DNA from: Roseinatronobacter bogoriensis DSM 18756
GTDB lineage: Bacteria > Pseudomonadota > Alphaproteobacteria > Rhodobacterales > Rhodobacteraceae
Assembly: GCF_004366635.1 (NCBI RefSeq)
Contig: NZ_SORN01000006.1
Span: forward strand, 1-64,000
Length of the DNA stretch: 64,000 bases
Reading direction: 5' to 3'
Shown: in pieces, positions 43,452 through 52,488 of the stretch
How the letters are laid out: every line of letters begins with the position of its first letter
Position numbering within the stretch: the first letter of the stretch is position 1
Translations under genes and position numbers: made by a program
Notes under the pieces: model-generated
The model's database searches: none
Told to the model about the DNA's origin: nothing
Seen by the model: the letters and a program-made list of their open reading frames with translations, nothing else

Positions 43452-45107
43452 TTACTTGGCCAGTGCGCGCGCGCCCGCCACGGTCAGCCCCGGCGACAGC
43501 GCATCCGGGTCCAGAACCAGCTCAATCACCGCTGGCAGCCCCGCATCTGTCGCGCGCTTGTAGGCGGCGGCGAAATCTTCTGTCCGCTCGACCCGTTCAC
43601 CATGTCCGCCATATGCACGGGCAAGCGCCGCGTAATCTGGGTTGAACATCTGCGTGCCACTGATACGGCCCGGATAGGTCTTTTCCTGATGCATGCGGAT
43701 GGTGCCATATTGGCCGTTATTGCACACGATCACCACGATATTGGCCCCGTATTGGCGCGCGGTTGACATCTCGTTCAGTGTCATCTGGAAACAGCCATCG
43801 CCTGCGAAACAGATTACAGGGCGGTCGGGGTGTTCCAGCTTGGCCGAAATCGCTGCTGGAAAGCCATAGCCCATCGACCCGGATGTGGGCGCCAGATGGC
43901 CCGGAAAGGCGCGCGCGCGCAGGTAGCGGTGCAGAAATGCCGCGTAATTGCCTGCACCATTGGTCACGATGGCATTGTCCGGCAGCATGTCGGAAAGCTG
44001 GTGAATTACCTGTTCCAGCTTCACCGCGCCGGGGGTTTCCAATGGTGTCACCCATGCCAGATAATCGTCATGCGCCGCGCGGGTCCATTCGGCCCAGTCC
44101 GGGTGATCCGGTGCCTTGCGCTGGCTCAGCTTCGCAATCACATCCACCGCTGGCGCAGCCAGCGCCAGATCGGGCCGGAACACGCGGCCCAATTCATCGG
44201 GGTCCGGGTGAATATGGATGATTGTCTTGCCGGGATTAGCCGGATCAAGCAACTCATACCCCCCTGTTGCGATATCCCCCAGACGAGAGCCCAGAACCAG
44301 CAGGCAATCCGCGTCGCGCACCCGCTGCGCAAGTTTCGGGTTCATGCCCACGGCCAGATCGCCCGCGTAATTCGGGTGGCGGTTGTCGATCCGGTCCATC
44401 CGGCGGAAAGTGACGCAGACAGGCAGGCCAAAATTCTCGGCAAATTGCCCAAGCGCCTGCGCCGTATCCGCCGACCAGACCGACCCGCCCGCAATCACCA
44501 AGGGCCGCTTGGCCTTGCACAGCATGTCCTGCACCGCGTCCAGTTGTTCGGAACAGACCGACGGCGGCGTGGGTGCAACTGCGGGCATATCCGGCACATC
44601 CGCTTGCGCAGACAGGATATTTTCGGGCAGCGCCAGCACCACAGGGCCGGGGCGACCGGAACTGGCCTGATGAAAGGCGCGGCTGATATATTCGGGCAGG
44701 CGCTCGGTATGGTCCACTTCGGCGGCCCATTTGGCAATAGGTTTGAAGAATTCGCGGTAATTCACTTCCTGAAACGCCTCGCGGTCGCGGTGGCGGTTGT
44801 CAATCTGGCCCACGAACATGATCAATGGCGTCGAATCCTGCCGCGCTACATGTATCCCACTGGACGCGTTGCTGGCCCCCGGCCCGCGCGTGACAAAGAC
44901 CACACCGGGTTTTCCCGTCAGTTTGGCATGGGCTTCGGCCATCATGCAGGCCCCGCCCTCGTGGCGGCAAACGATATTGGTGATGCCCGACTCATACAGC
45001 CCATCCAGCGCTGCCAGAAAACTTTCGCCAGGCACCGAAAAGACCCGCGTGACGCCCTGCGCCTTCAACTGATCCACAAGAATCTGCCCGCCATGCCGTT
45101 GTACCAT
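43452..45107 (-). CDS. Thiamine pyrophosphate enzyme, acetolactate synthase large-subunit-like
   Basis: A 551-residue TPP-dependent protein with the three acetolactate synthase domains. VFSVPGESFLAALDGLYES holds the catalytic Glu region, RHEGGACMMAEAHAKLTGKPG follows, and the TPP motif is CFAGDGCFQMTLNEMSTA through IVVIVCNNGQYGTIRM. No ilvH-like regulatory subunit is adjacent, and the start region differs from true IlvB. It could be a benzoylformate or sulfopyruvate decarboxylase-like enzyme. ATG 45107 is chosen because AGAGGG precedes it. Divergent from a flavin reductase. Confidence 0.87.
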   Translation of the reverse strand: MVQRHGGQILVDQLKAQGVTRVFSVPGESFLAALDGLYESGITNIVCRHEGGACMMAEAHAKLTGKPGVVFVTRGPGASNASSGIHVARQDSTPLIMFVGQIDNRHRDREAFQEVNYREFFKPIAKWAAEVDHTERLPEYISRAFHQASSGRPGPVVLALPENILSAQADVPDMPAVAPTPPSVCSEQLDAVQDMLCKAKRPLVIAGGSVWSADTAQALGQFAENFGLPVCVTFRRMDRIDNRHPNYAGDLAVGMNPKLAQRVRDADCLLVLGSRLGDIATGGYELLDPANPGKTIIHIHPDPDELGRVFRPDLALAAPAVDVIAKLSQRKAPDHPDWAEWTRAAHDDYLAWVTPLETPGAVKLEQVIHQLSDMLPDNAIVTNGAGNYAAFLHRYLRARAFPGHLAPTSGSMGYGFPAAISAKLEHPDRPVICFAGDGCFQMTLNEMSTARQYGANIVVIVCNNGQYGTIRMHQEKTYPGRISGTQMFNPDYAALARAYGGHGERVERTEDFAAAYKRATDAGLPAVIELVLDPDALSPGLTVAGARALAK

Positions 45108-45231
45108 CGAACCCTCTTTTTTCACTTTTTCAACATCAGATTGAGAGATTTATCGCCACTGTGCAACCCGTCAGGATTGTCTTTCGTTCCCCTGATAATA
45201 GCTTGAACCCTGAACAGTAGCAGGAGAGATT

Positions 45232-45777
45232 ATGTCTGATTTGAAATTGGTGGGCTTGTGCGGATCCCTTCGCAAAGAGTCCTGGAACCGAAAATTGATG
45301 CATGCCGCCAAAGATGCCTTTGGCCCGGCCGAATTTACCGAAGGCAACTTGCGCCTGCCCCTGTTTGACGAAGATCTGGAAGCGCAGGGCATGCCAGCAG
45401 AGGTTACGCAACTTAAGGAATTGATCGCCAATGCTGATGCCGTTGTGATTGCCTGCCCGGAATATAACAAGGCCCCGCCGGGGGTGCTGAAGAACGCGCT
45501 GGACTGGCTTAGCCGGGGCGGTGCACCGTGGAAGGACAAACCCGTCGCCATCGTCTCGGCCGCTGCGGGGCGTGCAGGTGGCGAGCGCACGCAATTCGCC
45601 CTGCGCCTGATGATGGTCGCATTCCGGCCCAATCTGTTGCAAGGGCCAGAAATGCTGCTTTCAAACCCGTCCAAAGCATTTGACGATCAAGGCAATCTGA
45701 CAGACGAGGTCGCGGCCAAGTTGCTCAAGGAATTAATGCAGGATTTGCGCAGCGTCGCAGGATCGCGTTCAGACTGA
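45232..45777 (+). CDS. NADPH-dependent FMN reductase
   Basis: A 181-residue flavodoxin-fold reductase. LVGLCGSLRKESWNRKLMHAA binds the FMN phosphate, CPEYNKAPPGVLKNALDWLSRG is the family's flavin loop. The family supplies reduced FMN or reduces quinones and azo compounds. Cytosolic. It is divergent from the TPP enzyme; the next gene is 120 nt away. Confidence 0.93.
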   Translation: MSDLKLVGLCGSLRKESWNRKLMHAAKDAFGPAEFTEGNLRLPLFDEDLEAQGMPAEVTQLKELIANADAVVIACPEYNKAPPGVLKNALDWLSRGGAPWKDKPVAIVSAAAGRAGGERTQFALRLMMVAFRPNLLQGPEMLLSNPSKAFDDQGNLTDEVAAKLLKELMQDLRSVAGSRSD

Positions 45778-45897
45778 CACCAAGGCCCGCAAAAAAACGG
45801 CCATCGTCGCCAGATCACCAGACAGTTAGCGCGAAAACCTTGATTGGTGATGCAGCTTTTGGCACGCTTGTTCTCTCTGAATTAGGGAGGGCAACCA

Positions 45898-46680
45898 ATG
45901 AGCGTGACCAAAGAAGCAAATATTGCCCCTGTCGATATCGCGCGCGACCTGTCTGAAAGCGATCTGCGCGCGGCACTGGCTTCGGGCTGGAGTGATTTCA
46001 AGGCCTACCCCGCCTTCGGGCTGTTTTTCGCGGCCTTCTATGTGCTGGGCGGGATTGCGCTGTATTTCGGGCTGTTTGCACGCGGAGAGGCGGCGTGGTT
46101 CATCCCCATAGCGGCGGGGTTTCCACTATTCGCGCCCTTTGCGGCGGTTGGCCTGTATGAAGTCAGCCGCCGCCGCGAGGCTGGCGAACCGATGGATTGG
46201 GGCGCAATCTTGGGCGCGATGCGCGGGCGCGGGGATGAACAATTGCTGGTGATGGGTGTGGTCGTCCTGATCGTCTTTGGCTTCTGGATCATTCTGGCGC
46301 GCGGGATTTTCGCAATCTTTCTGGCGCAATCTGGCATTGGCACCGAATCGCTTGCCTTGCTGGCAACCGCGCCGGGTATCATGATGCTGCTGGTCGGATC
46401 ACTGGCCGGGGCGCTGGTCGCGGTGGCGCTGTTCGCGATTACCGTGGTCAGCCTGCCCATGTTGCTGGAACGCGATGTCGATTTCATGACCGCCATGATT
46501 GTCAGCCTCGAAACAGTGCGCGCGAACCCGCAGGTCATGCTGAAATGGGCTGCCATAATTGCAGCAAGCCTGTTTGTCGCAATGCTGCCGCTGTTTCTGG
46601 GCCTGTTCGTGGCGTTGCCGGTACTGGGCCATGCGACATGGCATATCTACCGCCGCGCGGTCGCCAGCCCCGCGGTCTGA
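45898..46680 (+). CDS. DUF2189 family membrane protein
   Basis: A 260-residue protein with about six membrane helices. DLRAALASGWSDFKAYPAFGLFFAAFYVLGG is the DUF2189 N-terminus, FPLFAPFAAVGLYEVSRRREAGEP its central block, and GHATWHIYRRAV its end. Function unknown; these occur widely in Rhodobacterales. An AGGGAGGGC ribosome binding site precedes the ATG. The gene appears monocistronic or leads the cinA-like operon after 88 nt. Confidence 0.9.
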   Translation: MSVTKEANIAPVDIARDLSESDLRAALASGWSDFKAYPAFGLFFAAFYVLGGIALYFGLFARGEAAWFIPIAAGFPLFAPFAAVGLYEVSRRREAGEPMDWGAILGAMRGRGDEQLLVMGVVVLIVFGFWIILARGIFAIFLAQSGIGTESLALLATAPGIMMLLVGSLAGALVAVALFAITVVSLPMLLERDVDFMTAMIVSLETVRANPQVMLKWAAIIAASLFVAMLPLFLGLFVALPVLGHATWHIYRRAVASPAV

Positions 46681-46768
46681 CACACAACCGCACCCGGCGC
46701 GCGTGGGGGGTTGGAACCTGCCACGCGCCCTCCTATACCGATAGCAGATGCGTTTTCGGAGAAGGCAA

Positions 46769-47500
46769 ATGTCCAACCCTACTGCTGCAATGCTTGTTAT
46801 CGGTGATGAAATCCTCTCAGGCCGGACCCGCGACGCGAATATGCATTTTCTGGCCGGACAACTGGCGCTGCGCGGGATAGACCTGTGCGAAGTGCGCATT
46901 GTCACTGACCAGCATGACAAGATCGTGGCCGCCCTGAATGCGCTGCGCGCAGAGTATGACAATGTCTTCACCTCTGGCGGGATCGGCCCCACACATGACG
47001 ACATCACCGCCGATGCGGTTGCGGCCGCCTTCGGGGTCGGGCTGGATATCCGCGACGACGCGCGCGCCATTCTGGCCGAACATTACACCCGTACGGGGCT
47101 GGAGTTGAACGCCGCGCGCCTACGCATGGCGCGCATTCCAGACGGCGCAACGCTGATCGACAATCCGGTGTCCAGCGCACCGGGCTTCTCGATCGGGAAT
47201 GTGCATGTCATGGCAGGGGTGCCAGCCGTGTTTCAGGCGATGGTTGCGGCCCTTCTGCCCGGACTTGCTGCAGGGGCTGCACTCTACAGCCAGAACCTGA
47301 CCATCCCGCGCGGCGAGGGCGAAATTGCCGCTGACCTGAAAACGCTGGCAGAGGCATTCCCGGATCTTTCCATCGGGTGCTACCCGTTCCAGCGCGATGG
47401 CGCATTCGGGGCCAATGTCGTGGTGCGCGGTGCGGACAAAGCGAAAGTGGACGCCGCCCTTGTCAAACTGGCAGCGCTGTTCCCAGAGGCCGTTGCGTGA
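46769..47500 (+). CDS. CinA N-terminal-domain (molybdopterin-binding) protein
   Basis: A 243-residue MoCF-domain protein corresponding to the N-terminal half of CinA, without the C-terminal nicotinamide deamidase. AMLVIGDEILSGRTRDANMHFLAGQLALRG and FTSGGIGPTHDDITADAVAAAFG are the signature blocks; the tail resembles a COG1058 nucleotide hydrolase. ATG 46769 has GGAGAAGG upstream. Its stop overlaps the GTG start of the next gene. Confidence 0.92.
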   Translation: MSNPTAAMLVIGDEILSGRTRDANMHFLAGQLALRGIDLCEVRIVTDQHDKIVAALNALRAEYDNVFTSGGIGPTHDDITADAVAAAFGVGLDIRDDARAILAEHYTRTGLELNAARLRMARIPDGATLIDNPVSSAPGFSIGNVHVMAGVPAVFQAMVAALLPGLAAGAALYSQNLTIPRGEGEIAADLKTLAEAFPDLSIGCYPFQRDGAFGANVVVRGADKAKVDAALVKLAALFPEAVA

Positions 47501-48228
47501 GTTTGCCAGAGGCGGGCAAACTTGTCGCCGCACTGGATGCGACCTGGCCGGCACTGACAACCCACAGGCAGGATGGCTGGGTGCTGCGTGACGGGGCGGG
47601 CGGGGGCAAGCGCGTCTCGGCCGCCAGCCCCATGCGCGAAGATGCCCCTGTCGAGGTTGCAGAAGACTGGATGCGCGCACGCGGACAGACCCCGTTGTTC
47701 AGGCTGGGGGCCGCTGATAGCGCCCTTGACGCGGTTCTGACCGGGCGCGGCTACCGGTTGCTGGACCCGACACGCATCTATGCCGGAGATGCTGAAACGC
47801 TGGCGCGCAAGCCCGGTCATGTCCAACTGTTTAATATCTGGCCCCCTTTGGCAATCATGCGCGATATCTGGGCAGAGGGCGGCATCGGCGCGCAGCGCCT
47901 TGCCGTGATGGGCCGTGCCGGCGCGCCCAAGACCGGATTTGTCGCCCGCATTGAAGACCGCGCTGCGGGGGTTGCGTTCTGTGCATTGCATGAGGGTATT
48001 GCCATGCTGCACGCGATTGAGGTGTTGCCCCATATGCGGCGCAAGGGGGTAGGCGCGCTGATCGTGCAGGGGGCGGCATGGTGGGCACAGACGCAGGGCG
48101 CACATACGCTGGCCCTGGCCGTGACAGACGCGAATACAGGCGCCTGTGCGCTGTATGAACGCCTCGGGATGCAGGTCTGCACCCGCTATCATTACCGCGC
48201 CGGGGACGAGAGGGAGGGATTGCAATGA
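47497..48228 (+). CDS. GNAT family N-acetyltransferase
   Basis: A 243-residue protein. The C-terminal GNAT domain (about 140-240) has the acetyl-CoA loop VLPHMRRKGVGALIVQGAAWWA and the ACALYERLGMQ strand-helix. The N-terminal half (LDATWPALTTHRQDGWVLRDGAGGGKRVSAA) is like the paired domains of double-GNAT proteins. The start is a GTG at 47497 overlapping the previous stop (GTGA). Substrate unknown. Confidence 0.87.
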   Translation: MSLPEAGKLVAALDATWPALTTHRQDGWVLRDGAGGGKRVSAASPMREDAPVEVAEDWMRARGQTPLFRLGAADSALDAVLTGRGYRLLDPTRIYAGDAETLARKPGHVQLFNIWPPLAIMRDIWAEGGIGAQRLAVMGRAGAPKTGFVARIEDRAAGVAFCALHEGIAMLHAIEVLPHMRRKGVGALIVQGAAWWAQTQGAHTLALAVTDANTGACALYERLGMQVCTRYHYRAGDEREGLQ

Positions 48229-48794
48229 CACAACAGCAAGTCACACGGCTGGATCTGCCAGCCACGGACGAGATACCGGACCGCACACAGCGCTATCTGG
48301 AGATTTGCGAAGAAAAGCTGGGCATGGTGCCGAATGTTCTGCGCGCCTATCTGTTCGATATGACCAAATTCGATGCTTTCGTGGCGATGTATAATGACCT
48401 GATGCTGGGCGAGAGCGGATTGAGCAAGCTGGAACGCGAGATGATCGCGGTCGTTGTCTCGTCAATCAATCGGTGCTGGTATTGTCAGGTGGCGCATGGC
48501 GCGGCAGTGCGAGAGCTTTCGGGCGACCCGGCTTTGGGCGAGGCGATGGTCATGAATTACCGCGCCGCGCCGCTGGACATGCGCACGCGCGCCATGCTGG
48601 ATTTCGCGGCCCTTGTGACCGAGGCCAGCGCCAAGATCGGCGAAGCAGAGCGCGACACATTGCGCGCGCAGGGTCTCACCGACCGGGATATTTTCGACAT
48701 TATCGCAGTGGTCGGTTTTTTCTCGATGACAAACCGGATCGCTTCGGCCACGGGGATGGAGCCGAACCCGGAATATCACGCGCAAGCCCGCTGA
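48225..48794 (+). CDS. Peroxidase-related enzyme, carboxymuconolactone decarboxylase/AhpD family
   Basis: A 189-residue AhpD-like protein. The redox CxxC is in SINRCWYCQVAHGAAVRELSGD, and the later DFAALVTEASAKIGEAERDTLRAQGLTDRDIFDI fits the helical bundle. Such enzymes are thiol peroxidases or reduce peroxiredoxins. It overlaps the GNAT gene by ATGA. It is followed by three hairpins between it and the convergent YcjF gene. Confidence 0.92.
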   Translation: MTQQQVTRLDLPATDEIPDRTQRYLEICEEKLGMVPNVLRAYLFDMTKFDAFVAMYNDLMLGESGLSKLEREMIAVVVSSINRCWYCQVAHGAAVRELSGDPALGEAMVMNYRAAPLDMRTRAMLDFAALVTEASAKIGEAERDTLRAQGLTDRDIFDIIAVVGFFSMTNRIASATGMEPNPEYHAQAR

Positions 48795-48820
48795 GATCTT
48801 GCGCAGATGGACAAGGGGGA

Positions 48821-48936
48821 CGGGGGGCGGCTGCCCCCCGGCATCTGTGGTCTGCGACCACAGCTGAGCCCCCCGCCCCAAAGGGGGGCAAGCCCCCCCT
48901 TGGGAAACCCCCTTGAGTATTTCTGGCAAGAAAATG
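48821..48936 (+). repeat. Three hairpins plus REP-like tail, copy C
   Basis: Between convergent genes lie CGGGGGGC/GCCCCCCG (48821-48840, 8 bp), CTGTGGTC/GACCACAG (48845-48863, 8 bp, 3-nt loop) and GGGGGGC/GCCCCCC (48883-48898, 7 bp, 2-nt loop), then GAGTATTTCTGGCAAGAAAATG-type tail at 48915-48936. The set may end transcripts from both sides and is the richest copy of the REP-like family here. Confidence 0.7.
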
Positions 48937-48949
48937 TGGGCGGTCAGGT

Positions 48950-49948
48950 CTATGCGGGCTTATCAAACAGGCCGCTTAAGGCGCGGCTCATGACCTGACT
49001 GGTTCGCGGGCGGGGCAATGCCTGAAATGGCAAGGGGCGGCAGATGTCCATTGCCGCGATCCCCAGCCGTGCGGTCAGCGCGCCATTGACCACCCCCTCG
49101 CCAAACCGGCGCGAGAATTTGGAGATGATGCTGCCCGAAGCGACAGAGCCGATCATGTCTTCGCCGACCGCGACTGCGCCGGTCGCGAGAAGATGGGCAA
49201 TCACACCGCGCAACAGGCGCAAGCTGCCCAGTGTGCCTGCGCGCCCGCCGTAGATTTCGGCAATCCGGCGGATCATGCGCAGATTGGTGACAAGCGCCGC
49301 AAGCACATCGACCAGCGCAAGGGGAATCAGGGCTGTCAGAAGCGCAACCTGACGCGCGGCACTTTCGACCTCGCGCCGGGCGCGGGCATCGAGTTCTGCC
49401 AGCAAGGTGCTTTCAGCAAGCGCGAGCAGCCCTTCGGAGTCGAGTTGGTCGGGGGCCATTTCTGTCAGCCGTGCACGCGCCCAGCGCATGTCGCTGCGCG
49501 CAGTGTAAAGCCTGTCCAGTGCCGTGATGACGGCCAATGCGCTGGCGCGGGTTGCAGTTTCGCGGGCCTCTTGTGCCTGTCGGCGCAGCGTGTCAATCCG
49601 GCGCAAACGACGAAACCCGGCCCATTCGCGCAAGGCCATCACCAACCCTGCAACTGCAACACCCGCCAGCAGAACAAGCGCCAAGATGCCAAGGACGGTA
49701 TTGCGCGCGACGAGCGAGGTCACGAAATCCCACGCGTTCACGCTGACGACAAGCACGATGAACCCGATGACCGCACTTAGCCCCAGCCGCGCCCAGAGGG
49801 ACAAGCGCGCGCGACCTGCGCGCAGCGCCATCTGCATGGCGCGCCCCTCGGGCGGGGGCAGGTCATCATCGGGGGGGGGCGGGGCGGTGCCCGGGTCGAA
49901 TTCCGCCCCCTCCGGCAGGTCGATCAGCAGCGGTTTTGGCGTTTTCAT
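48950..49948 (-). CDS. ycjF: YcjF family inner membrane protein (TIGR01620)
   Basis: A 332-residue protein with two adjacent membrane helices (about residues 55-110, LGLSAVIGFIVLVVSVNAW and GILALVLLAGVAVAGLVMAL) and a cytosolic helical C-terminus (LRMIRRIAEIYGGRAGTLGSLRLLRGVIAHL). The N-terminus is an acidic, Pro-rich tail with DLPPPEG. It always pairs with the YcjX GTPase-like protein and overlaps it by 4 nt here. The pair is associated with envelope stress in other bacteria, exact role unknown. Confidence 0.92.
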   Translation of the reverse strand: MKTPKPLLIDLPEGAEFDPGTAPPPPDDDLPPPEGRAMQMALRAGRARLSLWARLGLSAVIGFIVLVVSVNAWDFVTSLVARNTVLGILALVLLAGVAVAGLVMALREWAGFRRLRRIDTLRRQAQEARETATRASALAVITALDRLYTARSDMRWARARLTEMAPDQLDSEGLLALAESTLLAELDARARREVESAARQVALLTALIPLALVDVLAALVTNLRMIRRIAEIYGGRAGTLGSLRLLRGVIAHLLATGAVAVGEDMIGSVASGSIISKFSRRFGEGVVNGALTARLGIAAMDICRPLPFQALPRPRTSQVMSRALSGLFDKPA

Positions 49949-51369
49949 CGCAACACATCCCCCAGCAGGAATTCGGCTGCCGCATCCAGTCGGATATGGG
50001 GCAGCCCATCACCGGGCGCACGCGTCAGCGGGGCTGGGGCAAACCGCATGATCTGATAATCGACATCAAGCCAATGCGCCGCCCCTGCGCGCGCGGGCCC
50101 GACAAGCTGCATGGGATCATCCGGCAACTCGCCCGCATAAAATGCAGCCTGTCGCCCTGTATCCAGCAAGCGTCCGCGCACACAATCCAATGACTGCCCG
50201 TCGCGGTCATGGGTTTCCTCGATTGTGGCGCGCAGCGCGGCAAGCGCCAGCGCCTGTGTCCTTGCCCCTGCAAAATCAGCCCGGTCACGCGACTGGCGCA
50301 ACAGCGCGGCCATGATCGCGGTCAGTCTTGCGTGCTGGCTATGATGCAAATGGTCTGCCTTGGTCGCGGCGAACAGGATACGCTCGACCCGCCGTCCGCC
50401 CAGCAACCGCGCAAGCCATGCATTGCGCCCCGGTCGGAAGGCGGACAGCAATTCGGTCAATGTCTGGCCAAGGCGGTCCACGGCCTCTGGCCCGGCATGA
50501 ATTGCGCCCAACACATCTGCCAGCACCACCTGCCGGTCAATCCGGGCGAAGTGGTCGCGAAAGAACGGCCGGATGACCTGTGCCTTGTATGCGTCAAAGC
50601 GACGCGCCATTTCGCGCACAAGCGCGCCGCGCCCGCCTGCCCCCGCCAACGGCACAAAGGTCAGCACCGGAGAGCCTGCCAGTTCACCGGGCAAGAGAAA
50701 CCGCCCCGGAGTAATGTCGGGCAGCCCCAAGGCGCGGGCCTGTTGCAGATAGCGGGTGAAGGCCTCTGTCAGTCTTTGGGCTGTCGCCTCGTCATGCGGG
50801 GCCGTGGCATCAGTCGCCCGAAGCTGCGCCAGAACATCGGCGGCGAAGTCGCGCTTTTCCATGCGTGCCAGCACCTCGGCACTCCATTGCGCATAGGATT
50901 TGTCCAGCAAGACGAGATCCAGCAGCCATTCGCCGGGATAGTCGATAATATCTATATGACGCACGCGCGCCGAGCGCATACCTGCCAGCATGCCGCCGGG
51001 CCGGATGCGAAACGACAGGCGCAATTGCGAGATATGGCGCGTGCTGTCAGGCCAATGCGGGTCAGGGCCGGTCAGCGCGGCCAGATGGCGCTCGTATTCA
51101 AAGCGGGGCAGTGTGTCATCGGGTTGGGGTTGCAGAAACGCCGCCTCAATATGGCCGCCCGCAACAGCGCCCATCCGGCCCATGCGCCCGCGGTCCAGCA
51201 AATTGGCCACCAGCGAGGTGATGAACACTGTCTTGCCGGCCTGACTGAGGCCCGTGACACCAAGCCGCAGCGTAGGTTCAAAAAATGTTTCGGAAATCGT
51301 ATCGGTCACGCCTGTGGTCACGCGGTCCACACCGCGCAATGCCCCATCTGCCAGACGTCCGATCACCAT
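49945..51369 (-). CDS. ycjX: YcjX family protein (GTP-binding)
   Basis: A 474-residue P-loop protein. LRLGVTGLSQAGKTVFITSLVANLL contains the GxxxxGKT loop near residue 40, and HIDIIDYPGEWLLDL the Walker B-like DxPG. The start ATG 51369 (MVIGRLADGALRG) has AGGGGG upstream; the open frame extends to 51567, overlapping hemC antisense-free sequence without similarity. It follows hemC by 55 nt and overlaps ycjF. Confidence 0.93.
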   Translation of the reverse strand: MVIGRLADGALRGVDRVTTGVTDTISETFFEPTLRLGVTGLSQAGKTVFITSLVANLLDRGRMGRMGAVAGGHIEAAFLQPQPDDTLPRFEYERHLAALTGPDPHWPDSTRHISQLRLSFRIRPGGMLAGMRSARVRHIDIIDYPGEWLLDLVLLDKSYAQWSAEVLARMEKRDFAADVLAQLRATDATAPHDEATAQRLTEAFTRYLQQARALGLPDITPGRFLLPGELAGSPVLTFVPLAGAGGRGALVREMARRFDAYKAQVIRPFFRDHFARIDRQVVLADVLGAIHAGPEAVDRLGQTLTELLSAFRPGRNAWLARLLGGRRVERILFAATKADHLHHSQHARLTAIMAALLRQSRDRADFAGARTQALALAALRATIEETHDRDGQSLDCVRGRLLDTGRQAAFYAGELPDDPMQLVGPARAGAAHWLDVDYQIMRFAPAPLTRAPGDGLPHIRLDAAAEFLLGDVLR

Positions 51370-51424
51370 GCTCTGCCCCCTTGTCGTAATGTCAGATAAG
51401 GGGGCAGGCCGGTGTATGCCAGTA

Positions 51425-52381
51425 TCAGAGCCAGGAAAAGAAACCGGCAGGCGCGCGAGCGCGCAACCTTGCCGCCAGGTCGCGCCCCAGATCAGCGCCA
51501 TCGGCAATCGACGCGCGGCCTTCCTCGAACAGCCGCTCGGACCCGTCGGGGCGCAAGATTTCGCCACGCAGCCAGATTTCGTCCCCCTCGATCAGCGCCA
51601 GCCCGGCAATCGGCGTTTCGCAAGACCCGTCCAGCGCTGCAAGAAAGGCCCTTTCTGCGGCCAGACGCTGCGTTGTTTCCAGATCGTTGAGCGGGGCCAG
51701 CATTTCGGCCATGCGCGCGTCATCGGCGCGGCGTTCAATCCCGATCGCGCCTTGGGCGATGGCAGGCAGCATGTCTTCGGGCGCGATGGCGGATTGCGCC
51801 ACCTCGACCATATTCAGCCGGTGCAGCCCGGCCATAGCCAGAAAGGTGCAATCGGCCACGCCATCATCCAGCTTTTTCAGCCGTGTCTGCACATTGCCAC
51901 GAAATTCAACCACTTTCAGGTCAGGGCGACGGTTCAGCAGTTGCGCGCGGCGGCGCAGGCTGGAAGTGCCAACAACCTGACCGGGCGCCAGATCAGCCAG
52001 AGTTTTCACATGGCGCGAGACAAAGGCATCGCGCGTGTCTTCGCGCGGCAGGTAGCAGTCCAGCAGCAAACCCTGCGGCTGTTCTGTCGGCATGTCCTTC
52101 ATCGAATGCACGGCAATGTCGATGCGGCCCTCGATCATCGCCTCTTCGATTTCCTTGGTGAACAGGCCCTTGTTGCCGATTTCCTTCAAGGGGCGGTCCG
52201 CATCGATCAGGGTGCGGTCATCGCCAGTGGTCTTGATGACCACAATCTCGAAAGCGGCCTCTGGCAGGGCATGGGCCGCCATCAGGCGGGCGCGTGTCTC
52301 ATGGGCCTGCGCCAAGGCCAGCGGAGAGCCGCGTGTGCCAATCTTCAGGGGCTGGTCGGGGGTCGGGTAGCTGTGTGTCAT
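51425..52381 (-). CDS. hemC: Porphobilinogen deaminase (hydroxymethylbilane synthase)
   Basis: A 318-residue enzyme condensing four porphobilinogen molecules to hydroxymethylbilane. KIGTRGSPLALAQAHETRARL and VHSMKDMPTEQP are N-terminal signatures, GTSSLRRRAQLLNRRPDLKVVEFRGNVQTRL holds the substrate Arg cluster, and the dipyrromethane cofactor Cys lies in LAALDGSCETPIAGLA. It is divergent from hemE across 107 bp, so shared regulation of the heme pathway is likely. Confidence 0.97.
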   Translation of the reverse strand: MTHSYPTPDQPLKIGTRGSPLALAQAHETRARLMAAHALPEAAFEIVVIKTTGDDRTLIDADRPLKEIGNKGLFTKEIEEAMIEGRIDIAVHSMKDMPTEQPQGLLLDCYLPREDTRDAFVSRHVKTLADLAPGQVVGTSSLRRRAQLLNRRPDLKVVEFRGNVQTRLKKLDDGVADCTFLAMAGLHRLNMVEVAQSAIAPEDMLPAIAQGAIGIERRADDARMAEMLAPLNDLETTQRLAAERAFLAALDGSCETPIAGLALIEGDEIWLRGEILRPDGSERLFEEGRASIADGADLGRDLAARLRARAPAGFFSWL

Positions 52382-52488
52382 ACGCCCTGATTAGCCACGA
52401 TGCGCGGCCCTGACAAGCGCAGAGTGTATCGCAGACTTGACATTGCGCGCCGGTCTTGGGACGAGGACAGGACCAAGGAGAAACCCAC

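Noticed and set aside
43830..45206. 458-codon frame antisense to the TPP enzyme
   Set aside because: Shadow of the real gene; no ribosome binding site or domain support.
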